Source: Lichenicola sp964236105
GTDB lineage: Bacteria > Pseudomonadota > Alphaproteobacteria > Acetobacterales > Acetobacteraceae
Assembly: GCA_964236105.1 (NCBI GenBank)
Contig: CAXSBC010000008.1
Span: 129,002 to 193,001, forward strand
DNA: 64,000 nt
Direction of reading: 5' to 3'
The notes beneath the pieces are model-generated. The model was not told where the DNA came from. It searched no databases and worked only from the letters and a program-made list of their open reading frames with translations. A program made the translations under genes and the position numbers. Below, in pieces: positions 46,131-54,899 of the stretch (within the stretch, counting starts at the first letter, position 1; every line of letters starts with the position of its first letter).

Positions 46131-46880
46131 TTGGCGGGCGGACATTCCATCGACGCACTGGGTCAGTTCGAGCTGCACCCGGTCCTGGGTTCGCTCGGCG
46201 CCAGCCTGCGCTTCAGCCAGTCGAACCTGATGATGGTGATCGCCGCCGTGATCATCCTTGCGGTCCTTTATCTCGGCATGCGCCCCCGCGCGATCGTGCC
46301 GGGCCGGTTCCAGGCGGCAGCCGAGCTGCTCTACGACTTCATCCACACCATGGCGATCGACCAGATCGGCCACCAGGGACAGCGCTTCTTTCCGTTCGTC
46401 TTCACCCTGTTTTCCTTCATCCTGGCCGGCAACTATCTCGGCCTGGTGCCGGGCTCCTTCACCTTCACCAGCCATATCGCGGTGACGGGTGGGCTCGCGA
46501 TCCTGGTGTTCCTGGTCGGGCTGCTGGTGGCGCTGCGCGAGCAGGGGCTCAAGTTCTTCGGTCATTTCATGCCCGAGGGCGCGCCGGTGGCTCTGGCGCC
46601 GCTGCTGGTGCCGATTGAGATCCTGTCCTACCTGTCCCGGCCGATCAGCCTGGCAGTGCGACTCTTCGCCAACATGATGGCCGGCCACGTCATGTTCGAG
46701 ATGTTCGCCGCCTTCACCATCCTGCTGGGCGGCATCCACTATATCGGTCCGGTGCTCGGCATCGCGCCGCTGGTGATCAACATGGCCTTGATCGCTCTCG
46801 AGCTGCTGGTCGGTGCGCTGCAGGCCTACGTGTTCGCCATCCTCACCTGCATCTACCTGCGCGAGGCTGTCGCGCACTGA
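46131..46880 (+). CDS. atpB: F0 ATP synthase subunit a
   Basis: Inner-membrane subunit of 249 residues forming the proton half-channels. Family marks are PEGAPVALAPLLVPIEILSY, SRPISLAVRLFANMMAGHVM with the essential Arg in LAVRLFAN, and ALELLVGALQAYVFAIL. The start is TTG 46131, placed 5 bp after AGGAGG (46120-46125). A first in-frame ATG would lose the conserved start. Confidence 0.95.
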   Translation: MAGGHSIDALGQFELHPVLGSLGASLRFSQSNLMMVIAAVIILAVLYLGMRPRAIVPGRFQAAAELLYDFIHTMAIDQIGHQGQRFFPFVFTLFSFILAGNYLGLVPGSFTFTSHIAVTGGLAILVFLVGLLVALREQGLKFFGHFMPEGAPVALAPLLVPIEILSYLSRPISLAVRLFANMMAGHVMFEMFAAFTILLGGIHYIGPVLGIAPLVINMALIALELLVGALQAYVFAILTCIYLREAVAH

Positions 46881-46925
46881 CGTGCGGCGCTTCCCCGTCT
46901 TCCATTTCAAACAAGGACCTCTGCC

Positions 46926-47150
46926 ATGGATCTCGCTGCCGCTCGTTACATTGGCGCCGGTATCGCCGTGATCGCCCTTGCCGGCGTCGGCATCGGCATC
47001 GGCAACATCTTCGCGGCGATGGTGAGCGCGATCGGCCGCAACCCCGCCGCACGACCGCACGTGTTCGGTCTGGGCATCCTGGGCTTCGCGCTGACCGAGG
47101 CGGTGGCACTCTACGCGCTGGTGATCGCCTTCATCATCCTGTTCGTCTGA
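46926..47150 (+). CDS. atpE: F0 ATP synthase subunit c
   Basis: A 74-residue double-helix hairpin of the c-ring. The Gly-rich first helix (IGAGIAVIALAGVGIGIGNI), polar loop (GRNPAARP) and second helix with the proton-binding Glu in LTEAVALYALVIAFII are all present. The length is typical of alphaproteobacteria. An AAGGA lies before ATG 46926. Confidence 0.96.
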   Translation: MDLAAARYIGAGIAVIALAGVGIGIGNIFAAMVSAIGRNPAARPHVFGLGILGFALTEAVALYALVIAFIILFV

Positions 47151-47176
47151 GCGTCAGGCCGGGGAACCAGGAGGCG

Positions 47177-47791
47177 ATGGTGTCGCGAGCCCTCATGACC
47201 GGACCTGCCAGCCTGTCCGGTCTCGTCCGCGCTGCCGTCCTGTCCGCCCTGATGGCCGGCGCCGGCGGACGACCGGCCCTCGCCGCCGGCATGCCGCAGC
47301 TCCAGTTCAACAACCCGCTCACGACGGGTCAGGTGTTCTGGGGCGCGGTCATCTTCCTGATGCTCTATCTGGTGCTCAGCCGCTCGGCGCTTCCCCGGGT
47401 CGGCGCCGTGCTGGCCGACCGGCGCAGCCGGATCGAGGGCGACCTCGATGCGGCCAAGGTTGCCCGCAACCAGGCCGACAGCTCGATCGACGAGCTGCGC
47501 CGCGCCCGCCGCGCAGCCTCCGCCGAGGCGGCCGGCATCGTCGAGACGGTGGTGGCCGAGGCCCGCGAGCATGCCGCCGCCCAGGCTCGCGAGATGAATG
47601 CCCGGCTCGAGGCCGAGATCGCCCGTGCCGAGGAGGCCGTCGCCGCGTCGCGACAGGCGGCCCTGGGCTCGCTGCGCACGGTCGCCGCCGACACCGCCCA
47701 GCTGCTGGTCGAACGGCTGACGGGAGCTGCCGCCGATCACGCGCTGGTCGAATCCAAGGTGGACGCGGCTCTCGCCGCCCGCCCGGCCTGA
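47177..47791 (+). CDS. atpF': F0 ATP synthase subunit b'
   Basis: A 204-residue stator protein. One membrane helix (about 55-75, FWGAVIFLMLYLVLSRSALP) follows a longer than usual N-terminus that looks like a signal peptide (SALMAGAGGRPALAAGM). A long Ala/Arg/Glu-rich helix continues to the end. The GTG at 47180 has better spacing from AGGAGG than the ATG at 47177, so either may be used. b and b' pairs are typical of alphaproteobacteria and cyanobacteria. Confidence 0.92.
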   Translation: MVSRALMTGPASLSGLVRAAVLSALMAGAGGRPALAAGMPQLQFNNPLTTGQVFWGAVIFLMLYLVLSRSALPRVGAVLADRRSRIEGDLDAAKVARNQADSSIDELRRARRAASAEAAGIVETVVAEAREHAAAQAREMNARLEAEIARAEEAVAASRQAALGSLRTVAADTAQLLVERLTGAAADHALVESKVDAALAARPA

Positions 47792-47810
47792 TTCCGGAGG
47801 AAGACCGTTC

Positions 47811-48323
47811 ATGGACGTCCAGACCCTCCTGCACGAGCCGCGCTTCTGGTACACGGTGGCCTTCGTCCTGTTCTTCGTGCTGTTCAGCCGCAGGCTCTGG
47901 CGCCCGCTTGCCGCCATGCTCGACCACCGCGCCGCCACCGTCCGGCTTGAGCTCGACGAGGCCGCCCGGCTGCGTCGCGAGGCCGAGCTCATGCTCGGAG
48001 CCGCGAAGCGGGAGCGCGAGGCGGCGCTGGCGGAGTCCAAGGCGCTGATCGAGAACGCCAGGGCGGAGTCGCTTCGCATCGCCGAGACGGCGAAGCGGGA
48101 GGCGGATGCCAGTGCCGCAAGGCGCGAGCGCATGGCGCATGATCGCATCGGCGCCGCCGAGCGCGCCGCGGTCGCGGAAGTGCGGGCTGTTGCCGCGGAC
48201 ATCGCCACCGAGGCCGCGCGTGCGGTCGTCGCCGAGGCGCTGACCGTGGACACCGACGCGGCGCTGATCGACCGTGCCATCGCCGGCCTGCCGGCATCCT
48301 TCGCGACCCGCGTCGCTGCGTGA
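47811..48323 (+). CDS. atpF: F0 ATP synthase subunit b
   Basis: A 170-residue stator protein with one N-terminal membrane helix (FWYTVAFVLFFVLFSRRLW) and a long charged coiled coil (LDEAARLRREAELMLGAAKR). Length and layout fit subunit b. Its stop overlaps the start of the following glycosyltransferase (GTGA), so that unrelated gene is translationally coupled to the F0 operon. F1 genes are not in the window. Confidence 0.93.
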   Translation: MDVQTLLHEPRFWYTVAFVLFFVLFSRRLWRPLAAMLDHRAATVRLELDEAARLRREAELMLGAAKREREAALAESKALIENARAESLRIAETAKREADASAARRERMAHDRIGAAERAAVAEVRAVAADIATEAARAVVAEALTVDTDAALIDRAIAGLPASFATRVAA

Positions 48324-49090
48324 CAGGCCAAGCCTGGGGCGACGTCCCGCGGTCGGGTTCGGACAGGCCTCTGCTTTCGATCGTGGCCGCGGTGCTGAAC
48401 GAGGCCGAGAACATCCGCCCCGTCTGCGTCGAGATGGCGACGGCATTCGCCGGTCTGCCGTCCCACGAGGTGGTGTTCGTCGATGACGGCAGCACCGACG
48501 GCACCGTCGCCGCCCTGCTCGCCGCCCGGGACGTGCTGCCGCAGCTTCGCGTCGTCAGCCACGACCGGCGCTGCGGCAAGTCGGCGGCGCTGCGTACCGG
48601 CATCGAGGCGGCGCACGGCACCTGGATCGCCACCATCGATGGCGACGGCCAGGACGATCCGGCGGAGATCGCGCCGATGCTCGCCCTGGCGCAGAAGGCC
48701 GGTCCGGTCGAGCCCGGCCCGCTGCTGGTGGGGGTGCGGCTGAAGCGCCATGACAACCTGTCCCGCCGGTTTGCCACCCGGTTCGCCAACGGCCTGCGCC
48801 GGCGCCTGCTCAACGATGGCTGCCCCGATACCGGCGCGCCGATGAAGCTGTTCCGTCGTGCAGACTTTCTGCGTCTGCCGCAGTTCGAGGGGGTGCACCG
48901 CTTCCTGCCGGCCCTGTTCCAGCATTATGGCGGCGCGTTGATCTGCTATCCCGTGCGTCACCGGGCGCGGCTGCATGGCCGCTCGAAATACACCAACCTG
49001 AACCGCGCCGTGGTCGGCGTGCGCGACATGATGGGGGTGATCTGGCTGCAGTCGCGGACCCGCGTGCCGGGTGCGCTGACCGAGAGATAG
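48320..49090 (+). CDS. Family 2 glycosyltransferase, DPM1/ArnC-like
   Basis: A 256-residue GT-A enzyme without clear membrane helices. Marks are LLSIVAAVLNEAENIRPVC, VVFVDDGSTDGTVAALLAAR, RTGIEAAHG and ATIDGDGQDDPAEI, which carry the nucleotide-sugar binding Asp residues. It closely follows the dolichyl/undecaprenyl-phosphate sugar transferase pattern. GTG 48320 overlaps the atpF stop. The next gene is an ArnT-like transferase that would use a polyprenyl-phosphate sugar, so this gene probably makes that donor. Confidence 0.88.
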   Translation: MTGQAWGDVPRSGSDRPLLSIVAAVLNEAENIRPVCVEMATAFAGLPSHEVVFVDDGSTDGTVAALLAARDVLPQLRVVSHDRRCGKSAALRTGIEAAHGTWIATIDGDGQDDPAEIAPMLALAQKAGPVEPGPLLVGVRLKRHDNLSRRFATRFANGLRRRLLNDGCPDTGAPMKLFRRADFLRLPQFEGVHRFLPALFQHYGGALICYPVRHRARLHGRSKYTNLNRAVVGVRDMMGVIWLQSRTRVPGALTER

Positions 49091-49091
49091 A

Positions 49092-49121
49092 CCGCAGGTG
49101 CGCTGCCCTGCACCCGTGCGG
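49092..49121 (+). repeat. Bulged hairpin between two glycosyltransferase genes
   Basis: CCGCAGGTGC, an 8-nt loop, then GCACC-cg-TGCGG give a 10-bp stem with a 2-nt bulge in the 39-bp gap before the ArnT-like gene. The core CGCTGCCCTG..CACCCG resembles the REP-like element at 13690. It could partly terminate or stabilise the transcript. Confidence 0.45.
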
Positions 49122-49129
49122 GAGCCTCC

Positions 49130-50779
49130 ATGTCCCTGACTGCGCGCCACTACGCCCTGATCGCGGCCCTCGTGCTGGCGCTGTTCCTGCCCGGGCGCGG
49201 CACGCTGCCGCCGCTGGACCGCGACGAGGCGCGCTACATGGAGGCGACGGCGCAGATGCTGCGGTCGGGCGACCTCATCGATGTCCGCTTCCAGGACCAG
49301 CCCCGCTATCTGCAGCCGGCCGGCATCTACTGGCTCGAGGCCGCCGCGGTCGCCGCCAGCGGCACGCGGCAGCTGCGCGAGCCGTGGGCGTACCGCATTC
49401 CGACGCTGATCGCGGTGGTGATCTCGGTGCTGCTGACCGCGCGCATCGGTGCCATGCTGTTCGGGGTGCGGGTCGGGCTGCTGGGCGCCCTGCTGCTCGC
49501 GGTCTCGGTGCTGATGACCGCCGAGGGGCGGCTGGCCACCATCGACAGCTGCCTGCTGGCGGCGATCCTGGCGCTGCAGACCGCCCTGCTTCGTGCCTGG
49601 TCCGACCGTGAGTCGGCCGACGCCACGCCGCGCGGCATCGCCGCTCTGTACTGGGCTGCCCTCGGCGTCGGCCTGATGCTCAAGGGGCCGGTGATGCTGA
49701 TCCCGGCACTCGGCACGCCGCTGGCTCTGGCGCTGGTGGAGCGTCGTGCGGGATGGTGGCGCCGGCTGCGTCCGGCCTGGGGCGTGCCGCTGATGCTGGC
49801 GATCGTGCTGCCCTGGTGCGTCGCGATTTGGCTGGTCAGTCACGGGCTGTTCTTCCAGCGCGCGGTCGGCACCAACTTCCTGGGCAAGATCGCGTCCGGC
49901 CAGCAGGCGCACGGGCTGCCGCCCGGCTACCATCTGGCCGTCGCCGCGGTCGCCTTCTGGCCCGGCTCGCTGTTCGCGGCGATGGCGGTGCCGTTCGTCT
50001 GGACCAGGCGCCGGACGGCGCAGGTGCGGTTCCTGCTGTGCTGGATCGTGCCGCACTGGCTGGTGTTCGAGCTGATCGCCACCAAGCTGCCGCACTACGT
50101 GCTGCCGGCCTATCCGGCGGTGGCGCTGCTGGCTGCCGCCGGTATCGCCCAGCCCGGCGGCTGGCGGTGGCCTGCCGCGTTGTGGGGACGCGTGCTGCTC
50201 GCGCTCTACGGGCTGGTGTGGCTGGGCGTCGGCATCGTCGTGACCGTGGCCGGGCCGGTGCTGCTCTGGCGTCTGCAGCACGAGCTGCCGCCGGTGTCGC
50301 TGCTGCTGCCGGTGCTGGCGCTGCCGCTGCTGCTGCTGTCGGCCTGGCTGCTGCTGCGCGGGCGCGTGCAGGACGCGCTGCTGTCGGTGGCCGGTGCCGC
50401 GGTGATCAGCTATTTCGGGCTGTTCTCGGTGGTGTTGCCGCGCCTGACCACGATCTGGCTCAGCCCGCGCATCGCCGCCACGGTGGCGCTGGTGAGGCCG
50501 TGCCCGAACAGCGTGCTGGCGTCTGCCTCCTTCAGCGAGCCGAGCCTGGTGTTCCTGGCCGGTCAGGCGACGCGGCTGGTGAACGCGCCGGCCGCCGCCG
50601 ACTTCCTGGCCGCCGACCGCGCCTGCGGGCTTGCCCTGATCGGCAGCCGCGACGAGGCCGCCTTCCGCGCTCGGCTGCAGGCGCACGAGCTGGCGGTACG
50701 CCAGCTGGCGCTGATCGAGGGCATCAACTACTCGAACGGGCGGCGGCTGCAGCTGAAGCTGTTCGAGGCGCAGCGATAG
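49130..50779 (+). CDS. ArnT-like polyprenyl-phosphate glycosyltransferase (GT39/GT83 family)
   Basis: Inner-membrane enzyme of 549 residues with about 11-13 hydrophobic helices. The first periplasmic loop has LPPLDRDEARYMEATAQML, whose acidic pair is the conserved catalytic motif, and then QPRYLQPAGIYWLE, a variant of the PPLxYW motif. A C-terminal periplasmic part (about 430-549) follows the last helix. It transfers a sugar from a polyprenyl phosphate to lipid A or another envelope acceptor. Paired with the DPM1-like gene just upstream. Confidence 0.9.
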   Translation: MSLTARHYALIAALVLALFLPGRGTLPPLDRDEARYMEATAQMLRSGDLIDVRFQDQPRYLQPAGIYWLEAAAVAASGTRQLREPWAYRIPTLIAVVISVLLTARIGAMLFGVRVGLLGALLLAVSVLMTAEGRLATIDSCLLAAILALQTALLRAWSDRESADATPRGIAALYWAALGVGLMLKGPVMLIPALGTPLALALVERRAGWWRRLRPAWGVPLMLAIVLPWCVAIWLVSHGLFFQRAVGTNFLGKIASGQQAHGLPPGYHLAVAAVAFWPGSLFAAMAVPFVWTRRRTAQVRFLLCWIVPHWLVFELIATKLPHYVLPAYPAVALLAAAGIAQPGGWRWPAALWGRVLLALYGLVWLGVGIVVTVAGPVLLWRLQHELPPVSLLLPVLALPLLLLSAWLLLRGRVQDALLSVAGAAVISYFGLFSVVLPRLTTIWLSPRIAATVALVRPCPNSVLASASFSEPSLVFLAGQATRLVNAPAAADFLAADRACGLALIGSRDEAAFRARLQAHELAVRQLALIEGINYSNGRRLQLKLFEAQR

Positions 50780-50866
50780 CGTCTGGCCGCCGAAACGATC
50801 TATAGCGGTGCAGGTCGTATCGATGGGCGGTCCGGTCCATGTGCCGAGCTGGCTTTGAGACGAGGG

Positions 50867-51730
50867 ATGATCTTGGTCGATCTGCGCAGCTGGCTACGAC
50901 GCGATACCGGTCGCGCCCCGCAGGCGACCCCCGTCGCTCCGGCTCCGCGGATGGCGGGACCGAGACGACTGGTGGGGGTCGGCCATAGCCACCTACAGTC
51001 CATGCAGGAGGCTTGTCAGCTGAGACAGCAGGCCGATCCGGGCCGCACCCCCATAGCGCGCTTCGTGCAGATGCTGTCGCCGGAGCTGTCGCCGACGCTG
51101 ATGCCGGATGGCAGCCTGAACCCGGCGCTGATCGCAGCCATCACCGGCGCGATGGATGGCGCCGACGGCTCCGACCCGTTCCTGTTCGATTGCGTGTCGG
51201 GCAACGAGTACCACTTCATCGGCCTGGTCAATCATCCGCGCCGGTTCGACTTCATGCTGCCGAGCCATCCGGAACTCCCGCTGGGTGCAGGGGTGGAGAT
51301 CATCCCGTCGGACCTGATGCGTCAGGCGCTGCAGTCGCAGATGGGGTATGCCCTGGCGGTGCTGGCTGCGCTGGCACGGAGCGTGCCCTGCCGGATCTGG
51401 CATGTGCAGTCGCCGCCGCCGCTTGCGGACAACGAATACATCTTACTGCATCCCACGCATTTCGCCGAGCAGGTCGCCGAGCACGGGGTGTCGCCGCCTA
51501 GCCTCCGGATGAAGCTCTGGCTGCTGCAGTCGGAGATCTATTGCAGCCATTGCGAGGCGGCGGGGATCGGCTTCCTGCCCACACCGGAGGCGGCGCTGGA
51601 CCCGGACGGCTTTCTCGACCGACGCGGCTGGCTGCCTGATCCGGCGCATGCAAGCAACTGGTACGGCGAGCTGGTGGTCCGGCAGCTCGATGCGTTGGCG
51701 GACGCAGTCCGGCAGGAAGCGCTGGCATGA
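50867..51730 (+). CDS. Protein of unknown function coupled to a GSCFA protein (SGNH-like features)
   Basis: A 287-residue protein. After a Pro/Arg-rich start, RLVGVGHSHLQSMQEA looks like the strand-loop that opens an SGNH-type fold. The end has DPAHASNWYGELVVRQLDAL, where HASNWYG recalls the late Asp-x-x-His/Asn-Gly segment of such hydrolases. No family could be named. ATG 50867 is chosen; a TTG four codons upstream is possible. Its stop overlaps the GSCFA start (ATGA), so the two are partners. Confidence 0.65.
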   Translation: MILVDLRSWLRRDTGRAPQATPVAPAPRMAGPRRLVGVGHSHLQSMQEACQLRQQADPGRTPIARFVQMLSPELSPTLMPDGSLNPALIAAITGAMDGADGSDPFLFDCVSGNEYHFIGLVNHPRRFDFMLPSHPELPLGAGVEIIPSDLMRQALQSQMGYALAVLAALARSVPCRIWHVQSPPPLADNEYILLHPTHFAEQVAEHGVSPPSLRMKLWLLQSEIYCSHCEAAGIGFLPTPEAALDPDGFLDRRGWLPDPAHASNWYGELVVRQLDALADAVRQEALA

Positions 51731-52791
51731 CCGCCCACCCGTATCGCAGCCTTCCGGCCTCCGCGTTCTGGCGCAAGGCGGTGGCCGGCGTCGCCATACA
51801 GAACGTGGATCCGGTCGGCGATGTCGGCTTCACGATACGCTCGACGGACCGGGTCGCGACGGCAGGCAGCTGTTTTGCGCAGCATATCGCGCGCCACCTC
51901 CGCGCGGCCGGCTTCCATTTTCTGGTTACCGAGACAGCACATCCCATTGTGCCCCCTGAGCAGGCCGAGCTGTTCGGATACGGGCTGTTCACCGCCCGCT
52001 ACGGGAACATTTACACCGCCCGTCAGCTGCTGCAGCTGTTCCAGCGGGCCTACGGGCTGTTCGTGCCCGCGGTCGATGCGTGGCAGGAGGTCGATGGGCG
52101 CTGGACCGACCCGTTCCGTCCGCAGATCCAACCCGGCCGGTTCCTCAGCCGTGCCGAGCTTGAGGCGGACCGGGCGCATCATTTCGGCTGCATCCGACGC
52201 GCGTTCAAGGAGCTCGACGTGTTCGTCTTCACGCTGGGGCTGACAGAGTCATGGTCGTCGCGTCAGGACGACGCGGTCTACCCGCTCTGCCCGGGCGTCG
52301 GCGGCGGCACGTTTGATCCGGAACGTCACGTGTTCCGGAACGCGTCGGCAGCCGAGATCGGCGCGGACCTGATCTCGTTCGTCGACCTGCTGCGCGGCGT
52401 CAATCCGGCTGCGCGGATCATCCTGACGGTCTCGCCCGTGCCGCTGGTGGCAACGGCGAGCGGGCAGCATGTGCTGACCGCGACCACCTACTCGAAAGCG
52501 GCACTTCGGGTCGCCGCCGACGAGGTATCCCGGCAACGGCGGGATGTCGCGTATTTCCCGTCCTTCGAGATCATCACCGGCAACTTCAACCGTGGCGCCT
52601 ATTTCGCCGAGGATTGCCGCAGCGTCACCGAGGACGGGGTCGAGCATGTCATGCGCACCTTCCTGCGCCACTGCACGGAAGGCGCGACCGTGACGCCCCC
52701 GCAACCTGCTCCAGTCGACCCGCACACGGCGCGCATGAAGCAGCTGGTGAAGATCGTCTGCGATGAAGAGGCGCTGGACCGTTCCGCCTGA
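51727..52791 (+). CDS. GSCFA domain protein
   Basis: A 354-residue protein with the family-naming motif ATAGSCFAQHIARHLRAAGF (Gly-Ser-Cys-Phe-Ala, about 47-51), then FVFTLGLTESWSSRQDDAVY and IILTVSPVPLVATA. The fold is thought to be SGNH-like, acting on surface polysaccharides, with the Ser of GSCFA as a possible nucleophile. There is no signal peptide. It overlaps the upstream gene and converges on the large membrane-protein gene 17 bp away. Confidence 0.88.
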   Translation: MTAHPYRSLPASAFWRKAVAGVAIQNVDPVGDVGFTIRSTDRVATAGSCFAQHIARHLRAAGFHFLVTETAHPIVPPEQAELFGYGLFTARYGNIYTARQLLQLFQRAYGLFVPAVDAWQEVDGRWTDPFRPQIQPGRFLSRAELEADRAHHFGCIRRAFKELDVFVFTLGLTESWSSRQDDAVYPLCPGVGGGTFDPERHVFRNASAAEIGADLISFVDLLRGVNPAARIILTVSPVPLVATASGQHVLTATTYSKAALRVAADEVSRQRRDVAYFPSFEIITGNFNRGAYFAEDCRSVTEDGVEHVMRTFLRHCTEGATVTPPQPAPVDPHTARMKQLVKIVCDEEALDRSA

Positions 52792-52808
52792 GGCGCGGCG
52801 TCGCCGCG

Positions 52809-54899
52809 TCAGCGCGGCTGCGGGAGCAGCGCCAGCGTGCGGACGAACAGGCCGAGCCGGCGCTGGTCGCTTGAGCCGGCTGCATACACGGCTGGCGATC
52901 GCGGATTATCGATCGAGAGCCTGATGTCGATCGCAGGCGAGGCGTCGGCGATCGCGGCCGGAATGGTGGCGTCCCGCGTCGTCGTCTCGCCGGTCGTGAA
53001 GATCCAGGACGCGACATCATGCGCATCGACCTTGAGATGCACGACCAGCGGCGCTGATCCGGGCGGCACGTAGGCGGATGCGGTCAGTCGAAGCTGCAGC
53101 GGGCCGGGCTGGCGCTGCGCGAGGCGTGCCCGCAGGATAGCGATCTCGCTGTCGGTCCAGCGGCCAGCGGGCTCCTGGCCGGACCAGCCTTCTCCCAGGA
53201 ACATCGACTCAGCGCCAAGGAAACGGATCGTGCCGGAAGCCGGCAGCACAGGCGGCGGCAGCAGGAGCGGGGTCTCGCACCGCTCCGCCTGTCCAGGCAG
53301 CCAGCAGGGCAGCCCGATGACGAGCTCCTGGCGCGCATGCAGAGGCGTCGCGGTCGGATCGAGGCGCAGATCCGGCCCCACCGTCAGCCGTGCCTGACCT
53401 TCTACGAGCGGGCGAAGCGGCACCAGCAGGAAGCCGCCTGGAGCCGGCAGCAGCTTGTAGTCGGCGCGGTCGGCATAGGTGCGGCCGTCGATCGAGAGGC
53501 TCGACGTGCCGCCATAGATCGCGTTCCAGTCGCCGGCGGCGGCGATCAGGACCACATCGCGAACGGAGTGCAGGCCGCTGGTGAAGTCGAGCACATGGGC
53601 CGGGTCCGGGCTCGTCCCATGTGCCAGCGGCGTGACTTGGCCGAGCTCGGCACGCCAGGGCAGCAGGATGGCCAGGCCTGCCAGCGTGAGCATCGCCGTG
53701 ACTACCCGACGGGGTCCGCGAACGAGATCGTGGACCAGGATGAGGGCGTAGAGCGCCATCACCGGCATGACCCACTTGTAGTAGTGGTAGTTCCAGTAGC
53801 GGAAGAAGCCTTCCGGATACAGGTCGCGGTAACAGAGATAGACGGCGATGTGCAGGCATGCCGCGGTCGCCACGGTCAGGTGGATCAGGCGCCCGGTGGA
53901 TGTCGGCGGCGCCACGACATGGACCAGGCACGCGGCGAGACCGAGCGGCAGCCAGAAGAAGGCCTCCACCAATCCAGAGCCGTCATCGACGAGCGGACGT
54001 GGATCCAGGCCGAGCAGCACCCAGTGCAACGGCAGGAACCGCCACTCGAAGCCGATCACCCCCGAGGCGGCCACGTAGTGGCTGGCGTGAAGGCCATAGA
54101 TTGCGAGATATGGGATGCCCGTCACGAGCATCGCGCAGCTCAGGCCGAACGCGCCCCAGAGGATGCTCCGGATGCCCAGGCGCAGGTCGGACCGGCCGAG
54201 GATCAGGGCGAGGGCGATGCCGTCGCCTGATGCCAGCAGCACGGGTATGGCATCGACTGGCCGGAAGCCGGCGATGCAGCCGCCCGCGAAGCCCACCCAG
54301 AAGACTAGACGGGGATGATCCCTGCGCTCGATGAAGCACACCGCTGCCAGGAGCGCGCCATAGACGAAGGGGATCGAGCCGGTCGTCGACCAGGGGACGA
54401 CCCAGACCTCCCGCATCGAGGGCGAGCCGAGCGTCGTGGCGGCGAACACGATGCCGCCGATGAGTTCCGGGCAGGGCAGCGTCCGGGGCAGGAGGTGGCC
54501 TGCCAGAGCAGAGAACAGCCAGAGCGAGATCAGCAGGCACAGCAGGTCCGGAACAACGAAAGCATGAACCGACATCAGCCTGATCAAGGGTGCTGCCAGC
54601 AGCGCATAGCCGGGAAGGTAGAGATGCCGGGCAGGGTCGAGGTCAAGCGTCGACCAGGCGGTGGCTGAGCTGAAGTACCAGCTCTGGTCGAACCAGTTCC
54701 ACCAGCCCTTGTCGCCGTGGACATGCGGATGTGAGGGATGCAGTCGGTAGGCCCACAGGTAGGCGCCCGCCATGACGAGCGTCAGCAGCATCATGCCAAC
54801 GCGGCCGATCCGGGACTGATCGCTTCGACGGCTGGCGTCCAGGCCGGCCCCGGGTGCGGGTGGCCGCTTGGCGGCGCGGCTCGCGGCGGGCTGCGTCAA
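52809..54899 (-). CDS. Large polytopic membrane protein, glycosyltransferase-like
   Basis: A 696-residue protein with an N-terminal cytoplasmic Ala/Pro/Arg-rich tail, about ten membrane helices (roughly 45-430) and a C-terminal periplasmic beta-rich domain (about 460-690). The first loop has HVHGDKGWWNWFDQSWYFSS, an acidic/aromatic loop as in GT-C enzymes, and the end has SMFLGEGWSGQEPAGRWTD, a carbohydrate-binding-like signature. The TTG at 54899 overlaps the upstream stop (TTGA) and follows AAAGGA, so it is preferred to the longer frame. It is likely a polyprenyl-sugar transferase, but no family could be fixed. Confidence 0.75.
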   Translation of the reverse strand: MTQPAASRAAKRPPAPGAGLDASRRSDQSRIGRVGMMLLTLVMAGAYLWAYRLHPSHPHVHGDKGWWNWFDQSWYFSSATAWSTLDLDPARHLYLPGYALLAAPLIRLMSVHAFVVPDLLCLLISLWLFSALAGHLLPRTLPCPELIGGIVFAATTLGSPSMREVWVVPWSTTGSIPFVYGALLAAVCFIERRDHPRLVFWVGFAGGCIAGFRPVDAIPVLLASGDGIALALILGRSDLRLGIRSILWGAFGLSCAMLVTGIPYLAIYGLHASHYVAASGVIGFEWRFLPLHWVLLGLDPRPLVDDGSGLVEAFFWLPLGLAACLVHVVAPPTSTGRLIHLTVATAACLHIAVYLCYRDLYPEGFFRYWNYHYYKWVMPVMALYALILVHDLVRGPRRVVTAMLTLAGLAILLPWRAELGQVTPLAHGTSPDPAHVLDFTSGLHSVRDVVLIAAAGDWNAIYGGTSSLSIDGRTYADRADYKLLPAPGGFLLVPLRPLVEGQARLTVGPDLRLDPTATPLHARQELVIGLPCWLPGQAERCETPLLLPPPVLPASGTIRFLGAESMFLGEGWSGQEPAGRWTDSEIAILRARLAQRQPGPLQLRLTASAYVPPGSAPLVVHLKVDAHDVASWIFTTGETTTRDATIPAAIADASPAIDIRLSIDNPRSPAVYAAGSSDQRRLGLFVRTLALLPQPR

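Noticed and set aside
47111..50686. Very long minus-strand frame opposite the ATP synthase and glycosyltransferase genes
   Set aside because: Composed of Gln/Arg/His-rich low-complexity text typical of antisense translation; the plus-strand genes are certain.
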